Shown piece after piece: positions 1 to 9,965 of a stretch of DNA of 64,000 bases. The stretch spans positions 372,001 through 436,000 of the forward strand of contig NZ_PXYA01000001.1 in the NCBI RefSeq assembly GCF_003841405.1, written 5' to 3'. Position 1 is the stretch's first letter, and the number at the start of each line of letters is the position of its first letter. The position numbers were made by a program, and so were the translations under genes. The notes under the pieces were generated by a model. That model was not told where the DNA came from, made no database searches, and saw only the letters and a list, made by a program, of their open reading frames with translations. The DNA comes from Tetragenococcus halophilus subsp. halophilus DSM 20339. GTDB taxonomy: Bacteria > Bacillota > Bacilli > Lactobacillales > Enterococcaceae.

Positions 1-2
1 GA

Positions 3-131
3 TATAAGTCAATGGCTTATCGTCTAACTTTTGTAAATCAAGAAGCGACATTAACTGATGAACAAGTTAATAAAGCGATGGAAAAAGTGGAAAAAGCTTT
101 AACTCAACAATTAGCAGCAACAATTCGCTAA
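3..131 (+). CDS. pheT: Phenylalanyl-tRNA synthetase beta subunit, C-terminal end (partial)
   Basis: The window opens inside this gene. The 42 visible residues (KSMAYRLTF, then LTDEQVN and a helix ending in ATIR) match the end of the ferredoxin-fold anticodon-binding domain that closes bacterial PheT, which binds the tRNA-Phe anticodon stem in the alpha2-beta2 enzyme. The reading frame ends with TAA at 129-131 and is followed at once by a strong hairpin terminator. The 5' part and pheS would lie outside the window. The call rests on a short but characteristic tail. Confidence 0.8.
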   Translation, partial: YKSMAYRLTFVNQEATLTDEQVNKAMEKVEKALTQQLAATIR

Positions 132-148
132 TAATTAAAAAATAAAAA

Positions 149-184
149 AAATTCCGAGTAAAATTTTACTCGGAATTTTTTTTA
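149..184. terminator. Bidirectional terminator between pheT and trpS
   Basis: A perfect hairpin (ATTCCGAGTAAAA pairing with TTTTACTCGGAAT) is flanked by an A-run on the left and a T-run on the right, so it can end both the rightward pheT transcript and the leftward trpS transcript. Confidence 0.85.
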
Positions 185-1228
<1,044 letters not shown>

Positions 1229-1348
1229 TTACCTTTTTTTCATAGAAGAAACAATCATTAACTTATAACAAAATAAATTTCATACGATAAGTAAGCTAAC
1301 ATGAGTTTGTTAGGAATAAAAAATTTTCGTCTTTCTGATTAAAAAAAC

Positions 1349-1378
1349 TTTACAAAAAGGAATTTGTAAGATTATAAT
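1349..1378 (+). promoter_or_regulatory. Promoter of the amino-acid ABC operon
   Basis: TTTACA at 1349-1354 and TATAAT at 1373-1378 are separated by 18 bp. They lie about 60 bp before the first gene of the importer operon. Confidence 0.65.
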
Positions 1379-1441
1379 GTTGATTAGCTGTTTATTAGAA
1401 AAATCTTATTAATTTTAAATAAAAAAAGGGAGTGTGAAAAT

Positions 1442-2179
1442 ATGTCAATGATTGAATTTAAAAACGTTGAAAAATACTTTGGTAATTTCCATGCTTTAAA
1501 AAATATTAATCTTACATTTGAAAAAGGCGAAGTAGTAGTGGTGATCGGACCTTCGGGATCTGGTAAAAGTACGCTTTTGCGTACAATCAATGGGTTAGAA
1601 ATGATTACTTCGGGGAATCTTCTGATTAATGATCAAGATATTCGTAGTAAAAAAACCAAATTAACAGAAATAAGAAAGAATATTGGCATGGTTTTTCAAC
1701 ACTTTAATTTATACCCTAATAAAACTGTACTGGAAAATATTACTTTAGCACCTACTAAAGTTTTAAACAAAAGTGAAAAAGATGCAGGTGATACAGCAGA
1801 AAGTTTACTTGACCGAGTGGGGATGTTGGATAAAAAAGATTCTTACCCTTCAACGCTTTCTGGTGGACAACAACAACGTGTTGCTATTGCAAGAGGGCTA
1901 GCGATGCAACCAGAAATGCTTTTATTTGATGAACCAACTTCAGCGCTTGATCCGGAAATGATCGGTGATGTATTAGATGTTATGAAAAAAATCGCTCATG
2001 AAGGAATGTCAATGATCGTTGTTACTCATGAAATGAACTTTGCTAGAGAAGTAGCCGATCGTGTCATCTTTATGACCGACGGAGAAGTATTAGAGGATAG
2101 TCATGATGTGGAAAGCTTCTTTAAAAAACCAAAAGAAGTGCGAGCACAACAATTTATTAGTAAAGTTGTTAATCATTAA
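1442..2179 (+). CDS. glnQ: Polar amino-acid (glutamine-type) ABC transporter, ATP-binding subunit
   Basis: This is the ATPase of a PAAT-family importer (245 aa). Walker A GPSGSGKST is at residues 36-44, the signature LSGGQQQRVAIARG is at about 138-151, Walker B with D-loop LLFDEPTSALDPE is at about 158, and the switch histidine is in VVTHEM near 192. It hydrolyses ATP on the inner face of the membrane to drive uptake. It is first in an operon with a binding lipoprotein and two permeases, the same set as glnQHMP of B. subtilis. An SD (GGGAG) precedes the ATG. The substrate (glutamine, glutamate or another polar amino acid) cannot be fixed from sequence. Confidence 0.9.
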   Translation: MSMIEFKNVEKYFGNFHALKNINLTFEKGEVVVVIGPSGSGKSTLLRTINGLEMITSGNLLINDQDIRSKKTKLTEIRKNIGMVFQHFNLYPNKTVLENITLAPTKVLNKSEKDAGDTAESLLDRVGMLDKKDSYPSTLSGGQQQRVAIARGLAMQPEMLLFDEPTSALDPEMIGDVLDVMKKIAHEGMSMIVVTHEMNFAREVADRVIFMTDGEVLEDSHDVESFFKKPKEVRAQQFISKVVNH

Positions 2180-2250
2180 CCTGTTATTTCTAAACTATAG
2201 ATTTTTACATAAGTTTTTGAAAAAACTGGTCTAAAAAAGGAGGAAAAGCA

Positions 2251-3066
2251 ATGAACAGGAAAAAAATATTTTCCTTTTTAACCCTTTTAATGACTGTATT
2301 TGCATTATCTGCTTGTAAATCAGAAAGTATTGCAGATAGAGATGTCTTGGAAGTTAGCGAAGACTCAAACGAAATTATTTGGGGGGTAAAAAATGATACT
2401 CGCTTATTTGGCTTGATGGATATTTCCTCACGAGAAGTAAAAGGGTTTGATATTGACATGGCCAAAGCGATCACCGAAAAAATTCTAGGTCGAGATGGGC
2501 AAGCAACTTTTGTGGAAGTTACCTCAAAAACACGGATTCCTTTATTAAAAAATGGTAATATAAATGCTATTATCGCAACGATGACCATTTCTGAAGATCG
2601 GAAAAAAGAAGTTGATTTTTCTGATGTTTATTTTGATGCAGGCCAATCTCTTTTAGTTAAAAAGGGAAGTCCTATTACCGATGTTGAATCTATTGAACCA
2701 GGAATGACAGTTTTGGCCGTGAAAGGCTCAACTTCTACTGAAAATATTCGTGAGCACTCTCCTGAAGCTAATGTGATCGAATTAGAAAATTACGCAGAAG
2801 CTTTTACAGCTCTACAAGCTGGCCAAGGTGATGCTATGACAACTGATAACGCAATTTTATTAGGGATGGCAAGTGAAAACCCTAATTACGAATTAGTAGG
2901 GGGAACCTTCACTAACGAGCCCTACGGAATTGCCGTAGATAAAAACCAAGAAGACTTTTTAAATGCGATAAATGAAGCGTTAAAAGAAATGCATGAAGAT
3001 GGAAGCTATGATGAGTTATATGAAAAATGGTTTCCAAATGATGACGAGGGTAGAGTCAGTGAATAA
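2251..3066 (+). CDS. glnH: Amino-acid ABC transporter substrate-binding lipoprotein
   Basis: This 271-aa protein is a family 3 solute-binding lipoprotein. Its signal peptide ends in the lipobox LSAC, so Cys22 should be lipidated and anchored to the outer face of the membrane. The mature part has family features: the early segment with EIIWGVKNDTRLFGL, then KGFDIDMAKAI, the FVEVTSKTRIPLLKNG segment and DAMTTDNAILL. The fold captures a polar amino acid and delivers it to the two permeases just downstream. The SD AGGAGG is well placed. The gap of 71 bp to glnQ has no terminator, so co-transcription is likely. Confidence 0.9.
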   Translation: MNRKKIFSFLTLLMTVFALSACKSESIADRDVLEVSEDSNEIIWGVKNDTRLFGLMDISSREVKGFDIDMAKAITEKILGRDGQATFVEVTSKTRIPLLKNGNINAIIATMTISEDRKKEVDFSDVYFDAGQSLLVKKGSPITDVESIEPGMTVLAVKGSTSTENIREHSPEANVIELENYAEAFTALQAGQGDAMTTDNAILLGMASENPNYELVGGTFTNEPYGIAVDKNQEDFLNAINEALKEMHEDGSYDELYEKWFPNDDEGRVSE

Positions 3067-3078
3067 GGAGGAGAAGAG

Positions 3079-3720
3079 ATGTTAACTTTATTTCAGAACT
3101 ACTCGACAATATTTTTTGATGGATTTAAAATCACCATACTCTCTAGTTTAATTGCTTTATTTTTTAGTCTAGTAATTGGTACTTTAATGGCGATTCTACA
3201 GCTTTCTTCAAACAAAGTTGTTAAGGGTTTAGCAAGAGCTTATGTTGAATTTTTCCGCAATATTCCTTTGTTGATTATAGCGATGTTTTTTTACGTCGTT
3301 TTACCAATGTACAGTCTACCCTTTACTGGCTTTCAAGCAGGAACGATTGGGTTGACGATTTATACTTCTGCTTTTATTGCTGAAACAGTACGTTCGGGTA
3401 TCCAAACTGTACCTAAAGGTCAAACTGAAGCTGCTTTATCTTCAGGATTTACTTATGTACAAGTGATGCGCTATATTATTTTACCGCAAGCTTTCAAAAT
3501 TGTTATCCCACCATTGGGCGGACAATTTATAAATCTAATTAAAAATTCCTCAATACTTGCGATTGTTGCAGGTTTGGATCTGATGTATCAAGGAGATTTG
3601 ATCGCAAGTTCAACCTTTATTACCTTTGATACTTATATTATCGTAGGAATTTTTTATTTAATTTTGACATTACCGTTATCTTATTTGATGAGTTATCTAG
3701 AAAAACGTTTAAATGTCTAG
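3079..3720 (+). CDS. Amino-acid ABC transporter permease 1
   Basis: This 213-aa integral membrane protein has about five hydrophobic helices and the EAA loop of the HisM/GlnP family (EAALSSGFTYVQVMRYIILP, from about residue 115), which docks on the ATPase. It starts 12 bp after the lipoprotein gene behind the SD AAGGAGGAG. Together with the next gene it forms a heterodimeric channel. It corresponds by position to glnM or glnP, but which of the two is not decidable. Confidence 0.88.
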   Translation: MLTLFQNYSTIFFDGFKITILSSLIALFFSLVIGTLMAILQLSSNKVVKGLARAYVEFFRNIPLLIIAMFFYVVLPMYSLPFTGFQAGTIGLTIYTSAFIAETVRSGIQTVPKGQTEAALSSGFTYVQVMRYIILPQAFKIVIPPLGGQFINLIKNSSILAIVAGLDLMYQGDLIASSTFITFDTYIIVGIFYLILTLPLSYLMSYLEKRLNV

Positions 3721-3743
3721 TTTAGGAAGGAGAGAAGCAGCTC

Positions 3744-4400
3744 ATGGATTTTATAGGAGCATTTTCATTCGATAATCTGCGCTTTTTATTAGATGGCTTG
3801 CAGGTCACTGTTTCGGTATCAGCTATATCGATTGTACTTAGTTTTTTGATCGGCGTATTGGCTGGCACATTGCGTTTTTCAGATATCCCTGTTTTTTCTA
3901 AAATACTAGGCTTAATTATAGATATTATTCGAAATTTGCCTTTATTATTGATCATTTTCTTTACTTATTTTGCACTACCGCAAATAGGTATTCGTTTTGA
4001 TATTTTTTGGTCGGCAGTAGTGGCTTTAACAATTTTTGAATCTGCTATGCTTTCTGAGATTTTCCGGGCCGGTTTGAATGCAGTACCTAACGGGCAATTT
4101 GAAGCAGGTCTTTCCACAGGGCTAAGTTATATACAAACGATGGTAATTATTATTATTCCACAAGCATTTCGTTCAATGATACCAGCGATTATCAGTCAGT
4201 TGATTTCTTTAGTAAAGGACTCTTCTCTGGCAATTATTATTTCGCTACCGGAATTAACTCACCATGCTAGAATCATTTATGGACAAGATACAAATTATGT
4301 TTTACCGATGTTTGTGGCTATGACAGCTAGTTATTTTGTGATTTGTTACTTGCTATCATTACTGTCTAGATACTTGGAGCATAAACGTTATAAATACTAA
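3744..4400 (+). CDS. Amino-acid ABC transporter permease 2
   Basis: This second 218-aa permease is homologous in layout to its neighbour: hydrophobic helices and an EAA loop (EAGLSTGLSYIQTMVIIIIP) near residue 119, preceded by FRAGLNAVPNGQ, which is typical of the HisM/GlnP group. It starts 23 bp after permease 1 behind AGGAAGGAG. It is the last gene of the importer operon and is followed directly by a terminator hairpin. Confidence 0.88.
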   Translation: MDFIGAFSFDNLRFLLDGLQVTVSVSAISIVLSFLIGVLAGTLRFSDIPVFSKILGLIIDIIRNLPLLLIIFFTYFALPQIGIRFDIFWSAVVALTIFESAMLSEIFRAGLNAVPNGQFEAGLSTGLSYIQTMVIIIIPQAFRSMIPAIISQLISLVKDSSLAIIISLPELTHHARIIYGQDTNYVLPMFVAMTASYFVICYLLSLLSRYLEHKRYKY

Positions 4401-4401
4401 A

Positions 4402-4436
4402 GAAAAAGCTCATCTTTTATAGATGGGTTTTTTTGC
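4402..4436 (+). terminator. Terminator of the amino-acid ABC operon
   Basis: A short stem (CTCATCT with AGATGGG, including G-T pairs) is followed by seven T residues directly after the last permease stop codon. Confidence 0.75.
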
Positions 4437-4514
4437 TTAAAGCTTGAAAAGTTTTAAAAAAAAGTACACAATATAGAAATGAGTGTGTTTAAAGAAAAAT
4501 AAGGGATGACAAAT

Positions 4515-5336
4515 ATGAATGATCGACCAATTGGATTTATTGACTCCGGTGTGGGTGGTTTAACTGTTGTAAAAGAAGCGATGAAACAATTACCCAACGA
4601 AAATTTTATTTATTTAGGGGATACAGCACGTTGCCCGTATGGACCAAGGCCTAAAGAGCAAGTAATTGAATTTACTTGGGAGATGACGCATTTTTTATTG
4701 GAAAAAAATATTAAAATGTTGGTTATTGCTTGTAATACAGCGACTGCGGTGGCTTTAGACACGATTAAAGATCAATTGGCTATACCGGTTGTAGGCGTGA
4801 TCATGCCAGGAACTAGGGCTGCAGTTAAAGCAACTAAAAATAAGAGGATTGGTGTGATTGCTACTCAAGGAACTGTTAAAAGTGCTTCTTATGAGCGCGC
4901 AATCAAAGAAAAATTCTCTCAAATTCGGGTTGAAAGTCTTGCTTGTCCTAAATTTGTCCCCATCGTAGAAAGCAACCAATTTCACTCTTCAGTGGCTAAA
5001 AAAGTCGTTTTTGAAACATTACGTTCATTTAAAAATAAACATTTAGATACTTTGATTTTAGGATGTACACACTATCCTTTATTACGTCCGGTAATTCAAG
5101 ATGTTATGGGAAAAGATGTTACTTTAATTGATTCTGGCGCAGAAACGATCAGTGAAGTTAGTATGCTTTTAGATTATTTTAGTATTGCTAATGCTGAAAA
5201 TAAGAAAAAAGGGGATACTACTTTTTATACGACGGGTTCAACTCAATTATTTGACCAAATTGCTCAAGACTGGCTGGGTAAAACGATGGCTAGTTCAAAA
5301 CAAATTGCTCTAGGAGGCACAGATCATGCGTCATGA
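4515..5336 (+). CDS. racE: Glutamate racemase
   Basis: The enzyme interconverts L- and D-glutamate, supplying D-Glu for peptidoglycan. The acid/base pair is visible: Cys73 in IACNTATA and the second cysteine in LGCTHYPL. Asp10 lies in FIDSGVGG. Length (273 aa) is normal. An upstream in-frame ATG at 4506 abuts AAGGG, leaving no room for ribosome binding, so the ATG at 4515 is preferred. The gene overlaps the following rph-rdgB fusion by 11 bp, which suggests coupling. The same order (racE, rph, rdgB, phosphodiesterase) occurs in B. subtilis. Also called murI. Confidence 0.95.
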   Translation: MNDRPIGFIDSGVGGLTVVKEAMKQLPNENFIYLGDTARCPYGPRPKEQVIEFTWEMTHFLLEKNIKMLVIACNTATAVALDTIKDQLAIPVVGVIMPGTRAAVKATKNKRIGVIATQGTVKSASYERAIKEKFSQIRVESLACPKFVPIVESNQFHSSVAKKVVFETLRSFKNKHLDTLILGCTHYPLLRPVIQDVMGKDVTLIDSGAETISEVSMLLDYFSIANAENKKKGDTTFYTTGSTQLFDQIAQDWLGKTMASSKQIALGGTDHAS

Positions 5337-6675
5337 TGGTAGGTATTTTGATCAATTACGGAATATAAAAATAAAGACAAATGTTTACAAACAACCTGAA
5401 GGGTCGGTTGTTATCAATTTTGGTAATACACAGGTTATTTGTTCAGCCACCATTGAAAACACAGTTCCACCATTTCTTAAAGATAGCAATACAGGTTGGG
5501 TAACAGCAGAATATAGTATGTTACCGCGCGCAACACAAACTAGAAATAAAAGAGAAAGTGTCAAAGGAAAATTAAAGGGACGTACAATGGAAATCCAACG
5601 TTTAATTGGACGTTGTTTACGTGCTGTGATCGATTTGGATAAATTGGGTGAACGTTCGATCATCATCGATTGTGATGTAGTACAAGCCGATGGTGGCACA
5701 AGAACTGCTAGTATCACAGGTGCTTTTACCGCTTTACGTTTAGCAATCGATAAGTTATTACAAACGAATGAGTTAAGCGAAGATCCTGTAAAGGAATTCT
5801 GTGCGGCTATCAGTGTCGGTATCTTAGCCGATGGTAGTTGTGTACTTGATCTGGATTATGAAGAAGACAGCCTTTGTGCCGTAGATATGAATATTGCTAT
5901 GACTGAATCCGGCCGTTTTATAGAAATTCAAGGTAATGGGGAACAAGCGACCTTTGATCGTTCTCAACTAAATGAATTATTATTGTTGGCAAAACAAGGA
6001 ATTGATACATTAGTAACCAGACAAAAAGAAGCATTATATGCAAACGTAGAGCAAAAACAAGACGTGAATGCACAAACTATAGTGATCGCTACTGGAAACC
6101 CGGGCAAAGCCAGAGAGTTTTCTACAATGTTTCATGAGGCTGATTATAAGGTCAAAACTATGAAAGACTTTCCGGAGTTGTCCGAAGTTGCAGAAACGGG
6201 GACTACTTTTGAAGAAAATGCCCGACTGAAAGCGGAAACGATCGCAAATATTTTACAATGTCCTGTTTTAGCAGATGATTCTGGGATAAAAGTTGACATT
6301 TTAGATGGGATGCCAGGCATTTATTCAGCACGTTTTGCAGGGGAAGAGAAAAATGATGCAGCCAATAACGCAAAACTACTGCATGAATTAACAAATATTG
6401 CCGATGAACAAAGAAAGGCTCAATTCCATTGTACACTGGTATTTGCGGCACCTAAAAAAGAAAGCTTGGTTGTTGAGGCTGACTGGCCAGGTCGAGTCGC
6501 TCGTATTCCGCAAGGTGATAACGGTTTTGGTTATGATCCGCTTTTTATACCAGAGGGCTTAAATGAGTCAGCTGCAGAGATGAGTGAAAGTGAAAAAAAT
6601 AAGGTAAGTCACCGTGCACAAGCATTAAACAAGTTACAGAACCAATGGCAAGATTGGCTAGAAGGAGGAAATTAG
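5326..6675 (+). CDS. RNase PH / XTP-dITP diphosphatase fusion
   Basis: Two enzymes are joined in one 449-residue frame. Residues 1 to about 240 are RNase PH, the phosphorolytic 3'-end tRNA exonuclease: RHDGR start, [27 protein letters not shown], and the metal-binding segment LDLDYEEDS. From about residue 252 the protein is a complete RdgB/Ham1 nucleotidase that removes non-canonical purine triphosphates: [46 protein letters not shown]. subtilis has these as separate adjacent genes (rph, ysnA). The fusion is known in some Lactobacillales. Both halves keep their key motifs, so both activities are expected. Confidence 0.93.
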   Translation: MRHDGRYFDQLRNIKIKTNVYKQPEGSVVINFGNTQVICSATIENTVPPFLKDSNTGWVTAEYSMLPRATQTRNKRESVKGKLKGRTMEIQRLIGRCLRAVIDLDKLGERSIIIDCDVVQADGGTRTASITGAFTALRLAIDKLLQTNELSEDPVKEFCAAISVGILADGSCVLDLDYEEDSLCAVDMNIAMTESGRFIEIQGNGEQATFDRSQLNELLLLAKQGIDTLVTRQKEALYANVEQKQDVNAQTIVIATGNPGKAREFSTMFHEADYKVKTMKDFPELSEVAETGTTFEENARLKAETIANILQCPVLADDSGIKVDILDGMPGIYSARFAGEEKNDAANNAKLLHELTNIADEQRKAQFHCTLVFAAPKKESLVVEADWPGRVARIPQGDNGFGYDPLFIPEGLNESAAEMSESEKNKVSHRAQALNKLQNQWQDWLEGGN

Positions 6676-6676
6676 T

Positions 6677-7189
6677 TTGAAATATTTAGTTGTTAGTGAT
6701 AATCACGGAGATCGTCAAATTCTAGTGGATCTATTTGAACATTATAAAGATCAGGTTGATTATATCTTTCATTGTGGGGATTCTGAGCTAGCAGAAGATG
6801 ATTCAGTATGGAAAGGTGTTTATGTCGTTACTGGCAATACTGATTTTGATTCTCAGTATAAAAAGTTTCAAGTAGTAGATACAGGAAAAGACATTGTTTA
6901 TCTAACGCATGGGCATCTATCAAGTGTGAAAATGGGAATGACCCAGTTGGATATGCAGGCACAAGAGTATCAAGCAAATATTGCTTTATTTGGTCATACA
7001 CACCAGCTTGGCTGTGAAGTTAATAAAGGACGTTTATTCTTAAACCCAGGGAGCATTTTACAGCCTCGTGGAGCATTTCCAATAAAAACTTACGCCGTTA
7101 TTGAAAGCACAGAAACTTCTTTTCAAGTACAATATTATGACCGAAATTTTGAAGCACTGGAAGATCTTTCATTTGAGTTTAATAAGTAG
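6677..7189 (+). CDS. YfcE/YsnB-type metallophosphoesterase
   Basis: This 170-aa calcineurin-like phosphodiesterase shows the ordered metal ligands of the family: SDNHGD at the N-terminus, HCGDSE, GNTD, THGH and FGHTH near residue 115, plus NPGS. It begins with TTG behind a strong SD (GGAGGAAATTAG) one base after the rph-rdgB stop, so it is the last gene of that operon. In B. subtilis the counterpart ysnB sits in the same place. The in vivo substrate is not known for this group. Confidence 0.9.
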   Translation: MKYLVVSDNHGDRQILVDLFEHYKDQVDYIFHCGDSELAEDDSVWKGVYVVTGNTDFDSQYKKFQVVDTGKDIVYLTHGHLSSVKMGMTQLDMQAQEYQANIALFGHTHQLGCEVNKGRLFLNPGSILQPRGAFPIKTYAVIESTETSFQVQYYDRNFEALEDLSFEFNK

Positions 7190-7190
7190 A

Positions 7191-7236
7191 AAAAAGTGCT
7201 CAAAAGTTGCTTTTATCGGCTTTTGAGCACTTTTTG
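7191..7236 (+). terminator. Terminator of the racE operon
   Basis: A 16-bp stem (AAAAAGTGCTCAAAAG pairing with CTTTTGAGCACTTTTT) around a 13-base loop lies directly after the phosphodiesterase gene. Confidence 0.88.
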
Positions 7237-7349
7237 ATAAGTTTTTAATTTAAATGTAGGAGATTTTTTATAATTGAGAATAAAAAGTGAATAGTTATTA
7301 TAAATTTTTAAAGAAAGCGCTTTTTCTTCTTTTCTACATTATTTTAAGG

Positions 7350-7355
7350 TATAAT
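7350..7355 (+). promoter_or_regulatory. -10 box of cbpB
   Basis: TATAAT lies about 37 bp before the TTG start. The -35 region is T-rich with no good consensus match. Its position argues against the longer upstream start. Confidence 0.5.
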
Positions 7356-7391
7356 AAAAGATGTAGTTTTGTTAGAAATGGAGGCAGTAGA

Positions 7392-7886
7392 TTGATTGGG
7401 AAATATACAAAATCCTTACTTTTAGAAAACAAAGATTCATTTTTGATCCCTTCAGACAATGTGGCGACCGTGCTATATAGCCATCCTTTAGAGCACGCGT
7501 TATTAGTTTTATCAAAAGTAGGATATAGCAAAATTCCTGTGTTAGATTCATCGGATCATTTGGTAGGTCTTATCAGTTTAGCAAATATCGTAGATAAAAT
7601 GATGGATATTGATGGTTTTAACTCAAATGTTCTAGATGGGCTTTTAGTATCTGACGTGATGGAAGTTAATGTTGCTTCATTACAGCAAGAAGATGATTTA
7701 GAAGATGTGCTTCATTTATTGGTAGAGGCTTCTTTTTTACCTATTGTTGATGCCAACAATACTTTTGAAGGAATTATTACGCGAAAAGAAATATTAAAAT
7801 CGGTAAATCATCTCGCACATGAATTAGAAAAAAGATATGAATTTATACCAAGGGTAAATGAAATAAAAGAAGAATTGAATATTTAA
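7392..7886 (+). CDS. cbpB: CBS-domain protein, cyclic-di-AMP-binding CbpB/YkuL type
   Basis: This is a protein of about 164 aa made of two CBS motifs (LVLSKVGYSKIPVLDSSDHLVG and LVEASFLPIVDANNTFEGII). The start MIGKYTKSLLLENKDSFLIP and the HALLVLSKVGYS block match the YkuL/CbpB family, which binds c-di-AMP in Listeria and B. subtilis and links potassium and stringent signalling. The frame is open from an ATG at 7287, but a TATAAT box at 7350-7355 lies inside that extension. The TTG at 7392, 11 bases after GGAGG, is therefore the likely start. Ligand binding is inferred from the family. Confidence 0.85.
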   Translation: MIGKYTKSLLLENKDSFLIPSDNVATVLYSHPLEHALLVLSKVGYSKIPVLDSSDHLVGLISLANIVDKMMDIDGFNSNVLDGLLVSDVMEVNVASLQQEDDLEDVLHLLVEASFLPIVDANNTFEGIITRKEILKSVNHLAHELEKRYEFIPRVNEIKEELNI

Positions 7887-7905
7887 AAACAAGTATAAAA
7901 AACTG

Positions 7906-7998
7906 AACTATATATGATACCATCTGCTAACTATTGCTTCGTTGCAACAATGAACCTAGCAAATCGTAGGAGCAGTATCTATATAGTCAGTTTTTTTA
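7906..7998. terminator. Long bidirectional hairpin between cbpB and mscS
   Basis: An A-run and T-run flank an imperfect stem of more than 20 bp: ACTGA with TCAGT, CTATATA with TATATAG, GATA with TATC, CTGCT with AGCAG. The internal region of about 45 bases can fold further. It separates two convergent genes, so it can end both transcripts. Confidence 0.75.
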
Positions 7999-8016
7999 AG
8001 GTCTGTTATTCCTTAC

Positions 8017-8958
8017 TTAGATATTAATAGGTGAGGATGGAATAGAATATCCATCGTTTGTCAATTCTTGTACTGAGGTACTTAGTAATTCTTCCTCCAG
8101 CTTGTATTGTTGACCATTTTCGACATACATTATTGTTCGAACAGCAAAATTACTATTTCCTAAGTCAACAACACCAAAAATATACGGCGGGGTTTGGATA
8201 TAATCAGAATACTCATCAACGATTTTTTGATTGGCTCGTTCTATTGATTGTTGAATTCCTTCAATTCCTTCTTCTGGACGAACCCTTACATTGACTAATA
8301 CACGCATGTCAAAACGTGAAGTGTTACTAATCGTAGTTATATTACGGTTAGGAACGAAGTGTACGGTTCCATCGGCTGACTGTAACTGAAGCGTTCGTAA
8401 TCCAACGGAAATAACTGTTCCTTCAAGCCCCAGATCCGATAGCCCGATATAATCACCAACGTTAAATTGTTGCTCGATAATAATGAAAAAACCCGTGAAA
8501 ATATCACTCATCAGCCCCTGCGCACCGAGACCAATGGCTAAGCCAGCAATTCCAGCCCCAGCTAAAAGAGACCCTACAGGAATACCCACTGAAGAGAGCA
8601 ATGAATACACATAAAAAAAGCCTAATGTGTAATGTGCGACGTTTTTTGCCAACGTGTTCATCGTCTTTACTCGTACTTCACTTTGCTTTTTCTTTTTATT
8701 AAGGCGAAAGCCTCGATTAATAAAGTAGTCGGCTAAGCGCAACAAAACAAAAAATAAAATGGTTAAAGCAATAATAGTAATTACTTTTGAAATGAGTGTA
8801 CCTGTTACATCTTCCCAGTTGATATTATTCCACCAACGCTGAAAAGCGTTTAGTTTTTCTGTTGTCGGTTCTATGACCGTTGAATCCGAAGTATCGACAG
8901 TAGAATTAGTATTAGCTGTCGTCGCAAGGATTTTTTGCGCTCCTATAAGTAAAGACAT
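8017..8958 (-). CDS. mscS: Small-conductance mechanosensitive channel, MscS family
   Basis: This 313-aa membrane protein has hydrophobic segments at about residues 55-80 and 105-130. The Gly/Ala-rich pore helix GAGIAGLAIGLGAQGLMSDIF is followed by the MscS beta-domain IIIEQQFNVGDYIGL and FVPNRNITTISNTSR, then a C-terminal alpha/beta vestibule. Such channels open on membrane tension and release solutes during hypo-osmotic shock, which suits an organism that accumulates osmolytes (see the BCCT gene at 39.6-41.6 kb). The N-terminus has a hydrophobic stretch and a Thr/Ser-rich linker. The SD GGAGGG precedes the ATG. The gene is monocistronic. Confidence 0.9.
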   Translation of the reverse strand: MSLLIGAQKILATTANTNSTVDTSDSTVIEPTTEKLNAFQRWWNNINWEDVTGTLISKVITIIALTILFFVLLRLADYFINRGFRLNKKKKQSEVRVKTMNTLAKNVAHYTLGFFYVYSLLSSVGIPVGSLLAGAGIAGLAIGLGAQGLMSDIFTGFFIIIEQQFNVGDYIGLSDLGLEGTVISVGLRTLQLQSADGTVHFVPNRNITTISNTSRFDMRVLVNVRVRPEEGIEGIQQSIERANQKIVDEYSDYIQTPPYIFGVVDLGNSNFAVRTIMYVENGQQYKLEEELLSTSVQELTNDGYSIPSSPINI

Positions 8959-9045
8959 ATGATGATCCCTCCAAAATTAATGCTTAATTATTGTAACAAG
9001 CTTTTTGAAAAAAGAAAATCAAAAAAGTATAGGAGTAAACAAAAA

Positions 9046-9801
9046 TTAAGATAAATGTACACCCTTATCGACAAAGACGGTTTCTCCGATAACACCACTG
9101 GCTAAAGAACTCACTAAAAAGGCACAAACATTACCAATTTCATTCGTAGTAACACTTATTTCATCAGCTGTGCGGTCTTGAGATAGTTGAATTAATTTTT
9201 GATAATCCTTAACGCCTGTTACAGCTAATGTCTTCACTGCGCCTGCAGAAATAGCATTAACATGTACCTGATCTTGCGCAAATTCGGTTGCTAAATAGCG
9301 GACAGTTGCTTCTAATGAAGCTTTGGCAATGCCCATCATATTATAATTGGGAACTGAACGTTGCGAACCGAAATAAGTCAATGTGACAATACCACTATTT
9401 TCAGCCAATAAAGGTTTTGCATAATGTGCTACAGCAATTAGGGAGTAACTACTGATATCTTGTGCAAGAGCGTAACCTTTACGAGAAATGTCAGAAACAT
9501 TTCCTTGCAAATCATTTTTATCAGCAAAAGCAATTGCGTGAACAACACCATTGATTTCACCGGCATAGTCTTTAATTTGTTCAAAAGCACTTTTAATACT
9601 GTCATCATCAGCAACGTCACATTCAACTAGATATTCATCACCGTTGAGAATTTTTTCTAAAGATTTTTTCATCCGATCATTTTGATAGGTATAAATCACT
9701 TCGCCACCTTGTTCAGTGATAGCTTGTGCACAACCCCAAGCAATACTTCTTTTATTAGCAACGCCCATGACAACAATTTTTTTTCCAGTTAGAAAGCCCA
9801 T
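9046..9801 (-). CDS. fabI: Enoyl-[acyl-carrier-protein] reductase (NADH), FabI
   Basis: This 251-aa short-chain-dehydrogenase-like enzyme catalyses the last step of each fatty-acid elongation cycle. The FabI-type nucleotide motif GVANKRSIAWG is at residues 13-23. The catalytic Tyr-x6-Lys is in YNMMGIAKASLEA, with a second conserved Tyr ten residues upstream. The variant glycine pattern separates it from ordinary SDRs. The gene is divergent from a FabZ/FabN-type dehydratase gene. A FabT-like palindrome overlaps the likely -35 box, pointing to repression by FabT. The SD AAGGAG precedes the ATG. Triclosan sensitivity would be expected from the family. Confidence 0.95.
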   Translation of the reverse strand: MGFLTGKKIVVMGVANKRSIAWGCAQAITEQGGEVIYTYQNDRMKKSLEKILNGDEYLVECDVADDDSIKSAFEQIKDYAGEINGVVHAIAFADKNDLQGNVSDISRKGYALAQDISSYSLIAVAHYAKPLLAENSGIVTLTYFGSQRSVPNYNMMGIAKASLEATVRYLATEFAQDQVHVNAISAGAVKTLAVTGVKDYQKLIQLSQDRTADEISVTTNEIGNVCAFLVSSLASGVIGETVFVDKGVHLS

Positions 9802-9887
9802 AAATACACTCCTTAAATAAAATAGTATAATAATTTCAAGTACAATTCATGAAAAGGTTCATGATTTCTTATTATTAGATAAAATTG

Positions 9888-9900
9888 TTTGATTGTCAAA
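9888..9900. promoter_or_regulatory. FabT-like operator at the fabI promoter
   Basis: TTTGATTGTCAAA matches the FabT palindrome described in streptococci and lactococci (core TTTGATTATCAAA) with one mismatch. Read on the minus strand it contains TTGACA, which has AATAAT 17 bp downstream, so the operator would overlap the fabI -35 box. Confidence 0.7.
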
Positions 9901-9952
9901 CTAAATTTACTTAATTTATTCTTTTATTGCGAAATAAAAGAAAGTGTGTTAG

Positions 9953-9965
9953 TTTGATAATCAAA
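9953..9965. promoter_or_regulatory. FabT-like operator upstream of the dehydratase gene
   Basis: TTTGATAATCAAA is a near-perfect FabT-type palindrome, ending 31 bp before the ATG at 9997. Two sites in the same divergent gap indicate joint control of fabI and the dehydratase gene. Confidence 0.72.

Noticed and set aside
5385-5717. 110-codon frame opposite rph-rdgB
   Set aside because: Antisense shadow of a strongly conserved coding region, without SD or recognisable domain.
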